The notes beneath the pieces were generated by a model. It saw nothing but the letters and a program-made list of their open reading frames with translations. It made no database searches and had not been told where the DNA came from. A stretch of DNA of 64,000 nt. Origin: JBBRHQ01 sp963738305 (GTDB lineage Bacteria > Actinomycetota > Thermoleophilia > Solirubrobacterales > 70-9). Shown here in pieces: positions 30,377 through 37,810 of this stretch. Each line of letters opens with the position of its first letter. Within the stretch, counting starts at the first letter, position 1. The stretch lies in assembly GCA_963738305.1 (NCBI GenBank), contig CAVTVU010000006.1:124001-188000 (forward strand). Reading direction: 5' to 3'. A program made the translations under genes and the position numbers.

Positions 30377-32229
30377 CTAGCTCCATCCTGCCGGGGGCGA
30401 GCCTAACACAGAGTCTCGCCTTCGCAACCTGTACATCCGGATTCGGCCGAAGTCCTTGGCGGCGGGCATGTGGCCGACGTAATCGCAGCCGAGATCCTCG
30501 GAACCGCTCAGGGTCAGGGCCGCCGCGAAGGCGGCTGTCACGTAGACGACCCCCGGTGGGGTGACCGGCTCGATCCGCGCCGTGCGGCTGACGTGAGAGC
30601 CCATGAAGGCGAGCTGGTCGGTGACCGGGTCGCGGGTGGGGAACACGGGTCCGACGTGTGCGCCCAGACGAAGCGCCAGGTGCTCGGGCAGCCCCTTGGC
30701 GGCGAGGTCGAGCCCGGCCACCGCTTCCTGGAGGTCGAGGGCGCAGGCCGCGGCCGACTCGACGTCATCGAGGACCACGTAAAGCGCGTCGCCCCAGGTG
30801 TTCTTGTGCCCAATCCGTCCGGCGTGGCGCTCGAGGGTTCGCGCGAACGCCCCGAGGAAGTGCTCGGCGAAGCGGGGCAGCTCCTCGTCGGTGAGCTTGG
30901 AGAATCCCCTGACGTCGGCGAAGAGCATGGCCCGGACGACCCGCCGGCGTTCGCGCTCCGGAGGGGAGACGGTCGGCCCGGTGGCGGCAGTCGCGTCACC
31001 TGGAGCAGCGGGCGAGACGATCGAGATCACCCGCCCACCCTTACGCCAGGTCGCGATGTCGATCGCCGCCCCCGCGGCCCCCTTGGCGGGGCCGCCGTCC
31101 CAGAGGGCGAACTGGCGAGCTTCGCTGTCGAGGTAGCGGGCGCGGAGCAGGGTCAATCCCATCGCGTATTCGGCTCCGTAGCGGTAGAGAACGTCGTCGT
31201 CGAGGAAGGCGTCGTCCGTCGCGTATCTGACCTCCCGCGCCGCTTCCACGCAGAGGTGGAAGCGCTCGACCCAGTCTCCGCCCGAGGGCTCGACCGAGCA
31301 GCGGACGAACTCCTCCAGGGCGAAGGGCAGGACGACGTGAAGCTCGCAGCCGCTGTCCAGGAGCGCCTCGGCCCAGAGGATGTCGCCCCCGGCGGCGAGC
31401 GAGCCGTAGGCGTAGCGGGCGGGGTGCCGGGCCACCTCGGCGGCAATACCCGCCGCAGCGGCCTGCTCTTCCTCTGCCGGAAAGCGACCGTCCTCGCCGG
31501 GTCTGGCGATCCGGTGTCCGCAGTAGTGGACGACCGCCGGGCCGGCGAGGACCGTGAGGATCGCCGGATCGACCCCGGACAGCTCGCAGACCAGGCGAAG
31601 CTGCCGTCGGGTCGTCGAGACGGCGCCGAAGTCGTCGCCGTGCAGGTGCGCAGCCCGCTCCAGGGCCTCCCGGGCGCCCCCCTCCTCCCCCCGGATCAGC
31701 CGCGCCTCGGACTCCGTGGCGGCGGCGTAGTAGGACCCCTCGCCGAGATCGCCGAGCAGCCGAAGCACTTCCCGCGCCAGCTCCCGCGCCAGCTCGGATT
31801 CGCCGGCGACAAGCATCAGGGTGGCGGCGTTGATGGCCGGGTAGTAGCCGCCGGTCTGCTCGAAGACGCGCCGGTAGGCCTCGGCCGCCTGCCGGGCCCG
31901 CTCGGGGCGCTCCGGGCCCCCCGCGCCGAGCGCCTCGTCCTTGGCGATCCGCGCCCCGAGTCCGCCGATGTCCTCCTCGTCCGCCTCGGCGGCTAGGCCG
32001 TAAGCGGCGAACCGCTTGGCGGCCTCGGCGGTCGAGCCCGAGCGCGCCAGCGCCAGCACCGCCCGGTACTTCAGCCAAAGGTGCTCGGGGTGCTCCGCCA
32101 GGCCCCTCTCAGCCAGGTCGACGGCGAGGAGCAACTCGCCGCGCCGCTCAGCGTCCTGAACGGCCTCCAGCCACTGGATGGCGGCCGGGCCCGCCTCCGG
32201 CCCGCCACCGGGTTCGTCGGGGGGAACAT
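30377..32229 (-). CDS. Class III nucleotide cyclase with N-terminal TPR/TRAFs-binding-like region
   Basis: Probable adenylate or guanylate cyclase. The N-terminal 380 residues are helical and TPR-like (DLAERGLAEHPEHLWLKYRA; AAEAYRRVFEQTGGYYPAIN), as in proteins carrying the TRAFs-binding (DUF4071) module. The C-terminal catalytic domain has MLFADVRGFSKLTDEELP (metal Asp), GHKNTWGDALYVVLDD and a final RMYRLRRRD. The frame is open from TTG 32134. Homologous-looking sequence continues upstream to ATG 32229 across a run of six C that is probably one base wrong. Substrate base (ATP or GTP) is not decided. A cyclic-nucleotide-binding transporter lies at 35747. Confidence 0.85.
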
Positions 32230-32415
32230 TGCCCGGCTAGATCCGGCGCTTGCCTTGGTCAGCGGTCTGACCTGCGAGGTCCCTCTCGATGCTCTGCGCG
32301 TCGCTGACTACCATCGCTGCCCCTCTCGCCTGCTCCCCGCTGTCCGCGGGCTCCGAGAACAGGACGGCACAGGGGCGGCGCATCTTCCCGCGCCGCCCGC
32401 ACTCCCCCGCAGCCC
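32230..32415. other. Spacer without a gene
   Basis: 186 bp between the GAF-encoding 3' end and the cyclase start, both minus strand. Open frames here are not gene-like. No convincing promoter or terminator was found. Confidence 0.5.
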
Positions 32416-33901
32416 TCACGGCGCGAGCAGTTCCTCGAGCGCGGCGAGGAGTCGCAGTCCGGCTTCCCGCTTCGCGCCCGCCTGTCGCTCAACCGCCTCG
32501 GCGATCCGCCCGACGATCGCCATCTCGCCCCCACCCTCCAGCGCCGCACCTGCGGCGCGCGCCTTCTCGACGACCTGAAGCGCCAGGGCGGCCTGGTGGG
32601 AGAACAGGACCAGCAGGTCGATCTCGGCGAGGCCGTAGGCCCGCGCAGCGGAGCGATCGAGCACCGAGAGCACGCCGAGCGCCTCCTCGCCGCGAAGCAG
32701 CGGCGCGGCCATCAGCCCCTTCGGCACGTAGCCGGTTTGCTCTCGCGATGTCGCGGGAGAAGCGGGGGTCCGATGTCAACCTCATCCAGGACGAGGGGTT
32801 CGCGCGAGGTGAGGACGAACCGCCGCAAGTCCCCTCGCTGGAGGAGTAGCGGCTGCCGATCAGGTTTCGCGATCCCTCGCCGGAGACCGCCTCGAAGACG
32901 AGCTGATCTGACTCCGCGTCGAAGCGGGTGATCGAGGCAGCCTTGGCGTCGAAGATCGCCCGGGCGACGTCGACGATCGAGCTGGAAGAGATCCCGCTGG
33001 GCATCCTCGCCGGCCAGCGCCGAGGCGGCGACGGCCGTCCGGAGGCGATCCCATCCTTCCTCGCTCATGCCGCGGGCTGCCGTGCATTGGCGGCGGTCAG
33101 GCAGCAGGACGCTCTTCAGCTCGAACGCGGTCAGCTCGGGATGCTTGGCGCGGATCAGGGCACAGATGCCGCTGAGATGCGCGGTGGCAAAGCTGTTGCC
33201 GCGAGGTGCGCACCATCTCCCCCCCGCGCCAGACCACCTCGATGTCGAGCCCGGGACCGTAGAACTCGACCGGCGGGTCGGGGTTGCAGTAAAAGCGCAT
33301 CGGGTCGGGGACCTCGTGGCTGCCGACCGAGATCACCGAGGCAAAGCGCCAGGGGTAGCTGTCGGCGGCGACGTTGTGGGCGGAGGCGACGATCGTCGCT
33401 CGCTGGAAGTAGGCCCCGTCGGCGAGCCGGCGCAACCCGGCGAGCAGCTCTGTCTTGGAGTGTCGAGAGGCTCATGTTGACCACCTGGTGGCCCTGCTCG
33501 AGCGCCCAGCCGAGGCCGGCCATCATCAGCTCGCCGCTGCCGCGGTTGTTGGGGCCCAGCACCCGCACGCTGGTCATCTCGACCTCGGGGGCGATCGAGC
33601 GGATGATGCCGGCGCAGGCGGTGCCGTGGCCGAAGACGTCGCCCTCGCTGTCCTCGATCACGCGGGCGTTGCCATCCTCATCGGCCTCGACGACGACCGA
33701 GCGCTTCACCCTCCCGACCCGCTCCAGCCCGGCGTCGACCCCCGAGTCGAGGACACATACCCGAACCCCCGCCCCGGTGGACCCTCCCCAGGCCCACTCG
33801 GGCGTCACCTCACAGGGCCAGCTCGCCGGCAGGGCGATCTCGGCGACGCGCTCGGCCGGGAGGCTGTAGGAGGGAAGCGATTCCGCTTCTGTCGCGGCCA
33901 C
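32416..33901 (-). CDS. Subtilisin-like (S8) serine protease apparently fused to a GAF domain (several frameshifts)
   Basis: Starts MAATEAESLPSYSLPAERV at 33901. The S8 catalytic residues are Asp in VCVLDSGVDAG, His in GHGTACAGIIRS, oxyanion Asn in ASAHN and Ser in RGNSFATAHLSG, reached across one-base shifts near 33460 and 33205. No stop occurs after the S8 domain. The frame runs through PDRRQCTAARGMSEEGWDRL into a GAF domain (SIVDVARAIFDAKAASITRF; GLMAAPLLRGEEALGVLSVL) with further shifts near 33000 and 32770. No signal peptide, so the enzyme is probably cytoplasmic, with the GAF domain as sensor. A separate GAF gene starting at 33068 is the alternative. It is downstream of and co-oriented with repeat peptide 2, a candidate substrate. 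Confidence 0.75.
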
Positions 33902-33929
33902 CGGGCGATCCTACTTTCGATCGGCGGCC

Positions 33930-33956
33930 GGGGCGGGAGCCCCTTGCCCCCGCCCC
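33930..33956 (-). terminator. GC hairpin after repeat peptide 2
   Basis: GGGGCGGG (33930-33937) pairs with CCCGCCCC (33949-33956), an 8-bp GC stem between the stop of repeat peptide 2 and the S8-GAF start. No T-tract. It may cause partial termination so that the peptide is made in excess over the protease. Confidence 0.4.
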
Positions 33957-33979
33957 GCCCGATGGATCGGTGGACTAGA

Positions 33980-34252
33980 TCAGCCGAAATTCTTCCCGTG
34001 ACCCTCGCTGTCCTCGTCCTCGCTGCGAGGTGCGTGCTTCTTCCCGTGTGCCTCCGCGTCCTCGTCCACGGAGCGGGGGTGAAGGCCGCGACCGTGAGCC
34101 TCCGTGGTGTCGTCGCCGGAAGCCTCCGCGTCCTCGTCGTCGCTGCGAGGAAGGTGGTGCCCGTGGCCCTCCGCGTCCTCGTCGTCGCTGCGAGGGAGCT
34201 TGTGCCCGTGGCCCTCCGCGTCCTGCGACTCGATCTCCTTCTCGTGCTCCAT
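33980..34252 (-). CDS. EGHG-repeat peptide 2
   Basis: 90-residue acidic peptide beginning MEHEKEIESQ (ATG 34252, with AAAGGAG upstream). It then has repeats DAEGHGHKLPRSDDE, DAEGHGHHLPRSDDE, DAEASGDDTTEAHGRGLHPR, DAEAHGKKHAPRSEDE and DSEGHGKNFG. The consensus is D-A-E-[GA]-H-G followed by a short basic/aromatic stretch ending in (P)-R-S-[ED], then an acidic spacer. No signal peptide and no Cys. It shares promoter boxes and a similar leader with repeat peptide 3. The conserved Arg-Ser between units could be a protease site. Family unknown to me. Confidence 0.82.
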   Translation of the reverse strand: MEHEKEIESQDAEGHGHKLPRSDDEDAEGHGHHLPRSDDEDAEASGDDTTEAHGRGLHPRSVDEDAEAHGKKHAPRSEDEDSEGHGKNFG

Positions 34253-34293
34253 TGCCCACTCCTTTCGGCGCCCGCCTTCTGCGGGCTTTACCT

Positions 34294-34322
34294 CTCGACG
34301 GCCCGACTGATCGAAATCTTCC
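34294..34322 (-). promoter_or_regulatory. ECF-type promoter of repeat peptide 2
   Basis: Minus strand GGAAGAT (34322-34316), 15 bases, then CGTCGAG (34300-34294). It is followed by a conserved GGTAAAGCCCGCAGAA leader with a GCCCGC/GCGGGC hairpin that also precedes repeat peptide 3. Confidence 0.7.
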
Positions 34323-34358
34323 CACCCGGGGGCCGACCTCTGCGAGAGAATCGGCGCC

Positions 34359-34949
34359 GTGGGCGTTTCGCGCGAGAATTTGCTGGGTCTATCGGTCGAG
34401 GATCTCTTGACCCGGGTCGCGACCTCGCGGGCGGAGCCCGGGGCCGGCGCGGTTGCCGCCGTCTGCGCCTCTCTTGCCGCGGCGCTCTTGGCGATGGCGG
34501 CTGAAGCGGCCCGCGACTCCTGGGAGGAGGCCGGCGGGGCCGCCGCGCAAGCCGAGGCGCTGAGGCGCCGCACCGGGGCACTGGCGGGCGAGAATGCCGG
34601 CGCCTACGACGCCGCGCTGGAGCTGCTCGCCCGCCCGCGGGGGGAGGGCGAGGGGGACCGGGCGCTTGGCGAGGCGCTCGAGGCCGCCGCGTCGGTGCCG
34701 CTTGGGATCGCCGGGCAGGCCGGGGCCATCGCCGAGCTCGCCGCCGAGGTCGCGGCCAACGGGAGGGCAGAGCTCCAGGCGGACGCGATCGCCGCCGCGG
34801 GGATCGCCGCCGCCGCCACCCGGACCGCCGCGCTTCTGGTCGAGGTCAACCTCGCAGTGGGGCCGGAGGACGAGCGCGCGAGCCGGGCAAGGGCCCTTTC
34901 TGCCTCGGCGCAGGGCGCCGCGGAGCGGGCGCTCGACACCCGCGACTGA
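34359..34949 (+). CDS. Cyclodeaminase/cyclohydrolase family protein (FTCD_C)
   Basis: 196-residue helical protein of the formiminotransferase-cyclodeaminase C-terminal family (FTCD_C, also FchA). The N-terminal ENLLGLSVEDLLTRVATS and the Gly-rich substrate segment SRAEPGAGAVAAVCASLAAA are characteristic, followed by Ala-rich helices. FchA-type proteins act on methenyl- or formimino-tetrahydrofolate; stand-alone forms are common in actinobacteria. It is divergent from repeat peptide 2 and convergent with repeat peptide 3, from which a strong hairpin separates it. A link to the peptides is not evident. Confidence 0.82.
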   Translation: MGVSRENLLGLSVEDLLTRVATSRAEPGAGAVAAVCASLAAALLAMAAEAARDSWEEAGGAAAQAEALRRRTGALAGENAGAYDAALELLARPRGEGEGDRALGEALEAAASVPLGIAGQAGAIAELAAEVAANGRAELQADAIAAAGIAAAATRTAALLVEVNLAVGPEDERASRARALSASAQGAAERALDTRD

Positions 34950-34960
34950 TGAGCGACGAC

Positions 34961-34997
34961 GCGCAACGAGCCACTCCGGTCGAGTGGCTCGTTGCGC
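34961..34997. terminator. Bidirectional terminator hairpin
   Basis: GCGCAACGAGCCACTC-CGGTC-GAGTGGCTCGTTGCGC: a 16-bp perfect stem between the convergent FTCD_C gene and repeat peptide 3. It probably terminates both transcripts. Confidence 0.8.
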
Positions 34998-35058
34998 GAA
35001 TGGGATTTGTCACCTCGGGTGAGGCGGAGACTCAGACCTAGTCTCTTGCACCGTTGCC

Positions 35059-35608
35059 CTATGCGTCCTCGCCATCGTCCTCGCTGCGGTTGACCCACCT
35101 CCCATGGCCCTCGGCGTCCCCCTGCTCGGAGCGGGGTGAGTACTTCTTCCCATGGCCCTCGGCGTCCTCCTGCTCGGAGCGGGGGGAAAACTTCCTGCCG
35201 TGGCCCTCGGCGTCCTCGTTGGCGTCCTCCTCGCTGCGGCCATGACCCTCGCCCTCGGACTCACTGCGGGGAAAACGCCCCCCATGCGCCTCGGCGTCCT
35301 CGCTGGTGTCCTCCTCACTGCGGGGAAAACGCCCCCCATGCGCCTCGGCGTCCTCGCTGGTGTCCTCCTCACTGCGGGGAGACGCCCCCCATGCGCCTCG
35401 GCGTCCTCGCTGGTGTCCTCCTCACTGCGGGGAAGACGCCCCCATGCGCCTCGGCGTCCTCGCTGGTGTCCTCCTCACTGCGGGGAAAACGCCCCCCATG
35501 CGCCTCGGCGTCCTCGCTGGTGTCCTCCTCACTGCGGTGGATGTACTTCCCGTGCCCTTCGGCGTCCTGGTCCTGCTCATCGTCGTTCCTGAAATGGATC
35601 CTGGGCAT
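35059..35608 (-). CDS. EGHG-repeat peptide 3, long form (indels in the repeats)
   Basis: About 183 residues from ATG 35608 (MPRIHFRNDDEQDQDAEGHG) to TAG at 35059. The peptide is almost wholly repeats. First is DAEGHGKYIHRSEEDTSE, then five near-identical 18-residue units DAEAHGGRFPRSEEDTSE. More divergent units follow (SEGEGHGRSEEDANE, DAEGHGRKFSPRSEQE, DAEGHGKKYSPRSEQG, DAEGHGRWVNRSEDDGEDA). Two of the 54-bp DNA units are one base short (53 bp), breaking the frame and restoring it poorly. Given indels elsewhere these are probably errors. No signal peptide. The product has the same consensus as peptides 1 and 2. Confidence 0.78.
35278..35535. repeat. Tandem 54-bp coding repeat array
   Basis: Five near-identical units of 54 bp inside repeat peptide 3. 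The marker ATGCGCCTCGGCGTCCTCGC begins at 35284, 35338, 35391, 35444 and 35498, giving spacings 54, 53, 53, 54. Each full unit encodes 18 residues. High nucleotide identity implies recent unequal exchange, so copy number probably varies between strains. Confidence 0.9.
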
Positions 35609-35655
35609 CGTGGCCCCCCTCGTCGTCGTTGTGCCCGCTTCTGCGGGCTTTACCC

Positions 35656-35684
35656 CTTGACGGCTGCGCGCCTGACAATCTTCC
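35656..35684 (-). promoter_or_regulatory. ECF-type promoter of repeat peptide 3
   Basis: Minus strand GGAAGAT (35684-35678), 15 bases, then CGTCAAG (35662-35656), and a leader GGGTAAAGCCCGCAGAAGCG with a short hairpin. Boxes and spacing match the promoters of repeat peptides 1 and 2. Confidence 0.7.
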
Positions 35685-35746
35685 CACGGCGAGACGGGTA
35701 TGGTGGAGAATCGCCCGGTGGAGAGTGGCGAGGGGAGGCGGAGCCG

Positions 35747-37420
35747 ATGAAGGCGCGGGTCGGCCAGTCCCTCGCCGCCCTGCGGTCGGTGTTCGCCAAT
35801 CCGGGCCTGAGGCGGGTGCAGATCGCCTCTCTCGGCGCCAACGTCGGGCACTTCGCCTATTTCCTCGGGATCTCGATCTTCGTCTTCGACGCGGCGGGCG
35901 CGGCGGCGGTGGGGATCGCCGCGGCGGCGCGGATGGTGCCGATGGCGCTGGCCACGCCGTTTGCCGCGACCCTTGCCGATCGCCACTCTCGCTCCGCGGT
36001 GATGGTCGCCTCCGACCTCTCCCGGGCGGCGGTTCTCTCGCTCACCGCAGTGGCGATCCTCGCCGACCTGCCGGTCGCGGTCGCGGTCGTGCTGGCCGGG
36101 ATCGCCGGAGTCCTCTACACCCCGTTCCAGCCGGCGAAGTCGGCGCTGATCCCCGACCTCGCCCGCACCCCGGAGGAGCTGACCGCCGCCAACCTCGCCT
36201 CGAGCACGATCGAGAGCGTCAGCGTATTCCTGGGCCCGCTCCTCGCCGCCGCCATCCTCGGCTTCTCGGGCCCGGCTGTCGCGATCTTCGTCTCCGCCGC
36301 CTGCCTGCTTTGGTCGGCGCTGTTCGTCGCCCGGGTCCGCTCGGCGCCGCCCAAGGGCAGATCCGAGGTGGCCGAGAGCAGCCGCTTCCTCGCCGATGCG
36401 CTGGCCGGGTTCCGGGCGATCGGCACCGACCGTCGCCTCGGTCTCGTCCTTGGCCTTTTCACGGCCCAGACCTTCGTCTTCGGCGGCCTCTCCGTGCTCA
36501 GCGTCGTCCTCGCCCTGGAGCTGCTCGACCTCGGCGACGCGGGCCTCGGCTTCCTCAATGCCGCCGAAGGAGTCGGGGCCCTGATCGGCGCCGGGTTCGC
36601 GCTGGCGCTGGTCGGCAACCGCCGGCTGGCCCGCAGCCTGGGGATCGGGGTCGCCCTCTGGGGGTTGCCGATGGTGGTCATCGGGCTGCTCGTCAACGAG
36701 GGGGTCGCGCTGGCGATGCTGGCGGCGATCGGCCTCGCCAACACGATCGTCGACGTCAGCGCCCTGACCCTGCTGCAGCGAATCGCACCGGAGGAGGTCG
36801 TGGCGCGCGTCTTCGGGGTGATGGAGACGCTGCTGATCGCCTCGGTCGCGCTCGGCTCGCTGATGGCCCCGCTGCTGATCGAGCTGATCGGGGCGCGGGA
36901 GGCCTTCGTCGCCTTCGGCGGGCTGCTCCCGCTGCTGGCAATCGCCGCCTGGGGACAGCTTGCGCGGGTCGACGCCAGCGCCCCTGCGCCGACCAGACGG
37001 CTCGAGCTCCTCGAGGCGATCCCGCTGTTCGCGCCACTCGACCCGGTGGCGCTGGAAGAGCTGGCGGCGAGGCTCGAGGAGCTGCGCGTCGGCGCCGGCG
37101 AGGAGATCGTCCGCCAGGGCGAGGCGGGGGAGCGCTTCTACGTCCTCGCCGAGGGCGACGTTGAGGTGATGGTGGACGGGCGCAAGGTTGAGACCGAGGG
37201 AGCCGGTGCGCACTTCGGCGAGATCGCGCTGCTTCGCGACGTCCCGCGCACCGCAACCGTTACCGCCCGCACCGACGTCGAGCTCTTCACGCTTGAACGC
37301 CCGGACTTCATCGACGCGGTGACGGGCAACACCCGTTCCGGCGCAGCCGCCGAGGCGATCATCGGCACCCGGCTGGGCAGGGCGCGGCCGGCGGCGCTCG
37401 CCGCTGCTGGGCCGGCCTGA
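35747..37420 (+). CDS. MFS transporter with C-terminal cyclic-nucleotide-binding domain
   Basis: 557-residue membrane protein; ATG 35747 with GGGGAGGCGGAG upstream. Residues 1-415 are a 12-helix MFS domain of the enterobactin exporter (MFS_3) type. It includes the loop ATPFAATLADRHSRSAVMV and the segment AGVLYTPFQPAKSALIPDL. Residues about 430-540 form a cNMP-binding beta-roll: IPLFAPLDPVALEELAARL, ERFYVLAEGDVEVMV, HFGEIALLRDVPRTATV (phosphate-binding cassette). Such fusions are seen in actinobacteria and suggest export gated by cAMP or cGMP. A class III cyclase is encoded 3.5 kb away and repeat peptide 3 is divergent, so peptide-linked export is possible but unproven. Confidence 0.9.
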   Translation: MKARVGQSLAALRSVFANPGLRRVQIASLGANVGHFAYFLGISIFVFDAAGAAAVGIAAAARMVPMALATPFAATLADRHSRSAVMVASDLSRAAVLSLTAVAILADLPVAVAVVLAGIAGVLYTPFQPAKSALIPDLARTPEELTAANLASSTIESVSVFLGPLLAAAILGFSGPAVAIFVSAACLLWSALFVARVRSAPPKGRSEVAESSRFLADALAGFRAIGTDRRLGLVLGLFTAQTFVFGGLSVLSVVLALELLDLGDAGLGFLNAAEGVGALIGAGFALALVGNRRLARSLGIGVALWGLPMVVIGLLVNEGVALAMLAAIGLANTIVDVSALTLLQRIAPEEVVARVFGVMETLLIASVALGSLMAPLLIELIGAREAFVAFGGLLPLLAIAAWGQLARVDASAPAPTRRLELLEAIPLFAPLDPVALEELAARLEELRVGAGEEIVRQGEAGERFYVLAEGDVEVMVDGRKVETEGAGAHFGEIALLRDVPRTATVTARTDVELFTLERPDFIDAVTGNTRSGAAAEAIIGTRLGRARPAALAAAGPA

Positions 37421-37470
37421 CGGGCCAGCAGGGATTCCTACAACAGCCGGCGGCGCATCTGGAGCATTGG

Positions 37471-37498
37471 GGAAGAACCCACCCCTCGCACGTGTCTT
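37471..37498 (+). promoter_or_regulatory. Variant ECF-type promoter of the second 88-residue gene
   Basis: GGAAGAA at 37471-37477 and TGTCTTG at 37493-37499, with the same 23-base offset from GGAA to GTC as in the repeat-peptide promoters. It ends close to the ATG at 37506, implying a very short leader. Confidence 0.4.
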
Positions 37499-37505
37499 GG
37501 AAGCG

Positions 37506-37772
37506 ATGAAATCTGATCGCCCATACGACGAGACCGGGCTGGGAGAGCTCTTCGCTCTGCTGAAGCCGGCGCCCCAGGCGTGGGTGGAGGCTGCCAAGGA
37601 GTTGCCGAGGATCGAGCGTGGGCTGGCACAGATCCTCGCCCTCGCCGAGACCGACGCCGAGTTCCGCGCGGCGCTGATCGACGATCTCGAATCAGCAATC
37701 GAGAACGCCGGGTTCGTCCCCGAGCCGGGCCTCGTTCGGGGCGCCAGGGCGCGCCTCGGGTCCGAAGGCTGA
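37506..37772 (+). CDS. 88-residue acidic helical protein, copy 2 (unknown family)
   Basis: Paralogue of the product of 22509-22775 with the same 88-residue length. It begins MKSDRPYDETGLGELFALLK and continues AAKELPRIERGLAQILALAE and an EFRAALIDDLESAIENAGF block, then PEPGLVRGARARLG. No Cys, no signal peptide. Starts further upstream (37467) are open but lack conservation. It is encoded just downstream of the MFS-cNMP transporter, on the same strand, near repeat peptide 3. The repeated association of this family with repeat-peptide loci is the main clue to function. Confidence 0.8.
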   Translation: MKSDRPYDETGLGELFALLKPAPQAWVEAAKELPRIERGLAQILALAETDAEFRAALIDDLESAIENAGFVPEPGLVRGARARLGSEG

Positions 37773-37810
37773 AGCGTGCTGGTCGTCAAGCCCCAGGAGG
37801 AGCGCTCGGG

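Noticed and set aside
35278..35535. Possible CRISPR array
   Set aside because: The repeats are contiguous 54-bp coding units without unique spacers, and no cas genes are present.
35369..37789. 806-residue minus-strand frame antisense to the MFS transporter
   Set aside because: It is Arg/Gln/Asp-rich shadow coding opposite a well-conserved transporter; only its last part coincides with repeat peptide 3, which starts at 35608.
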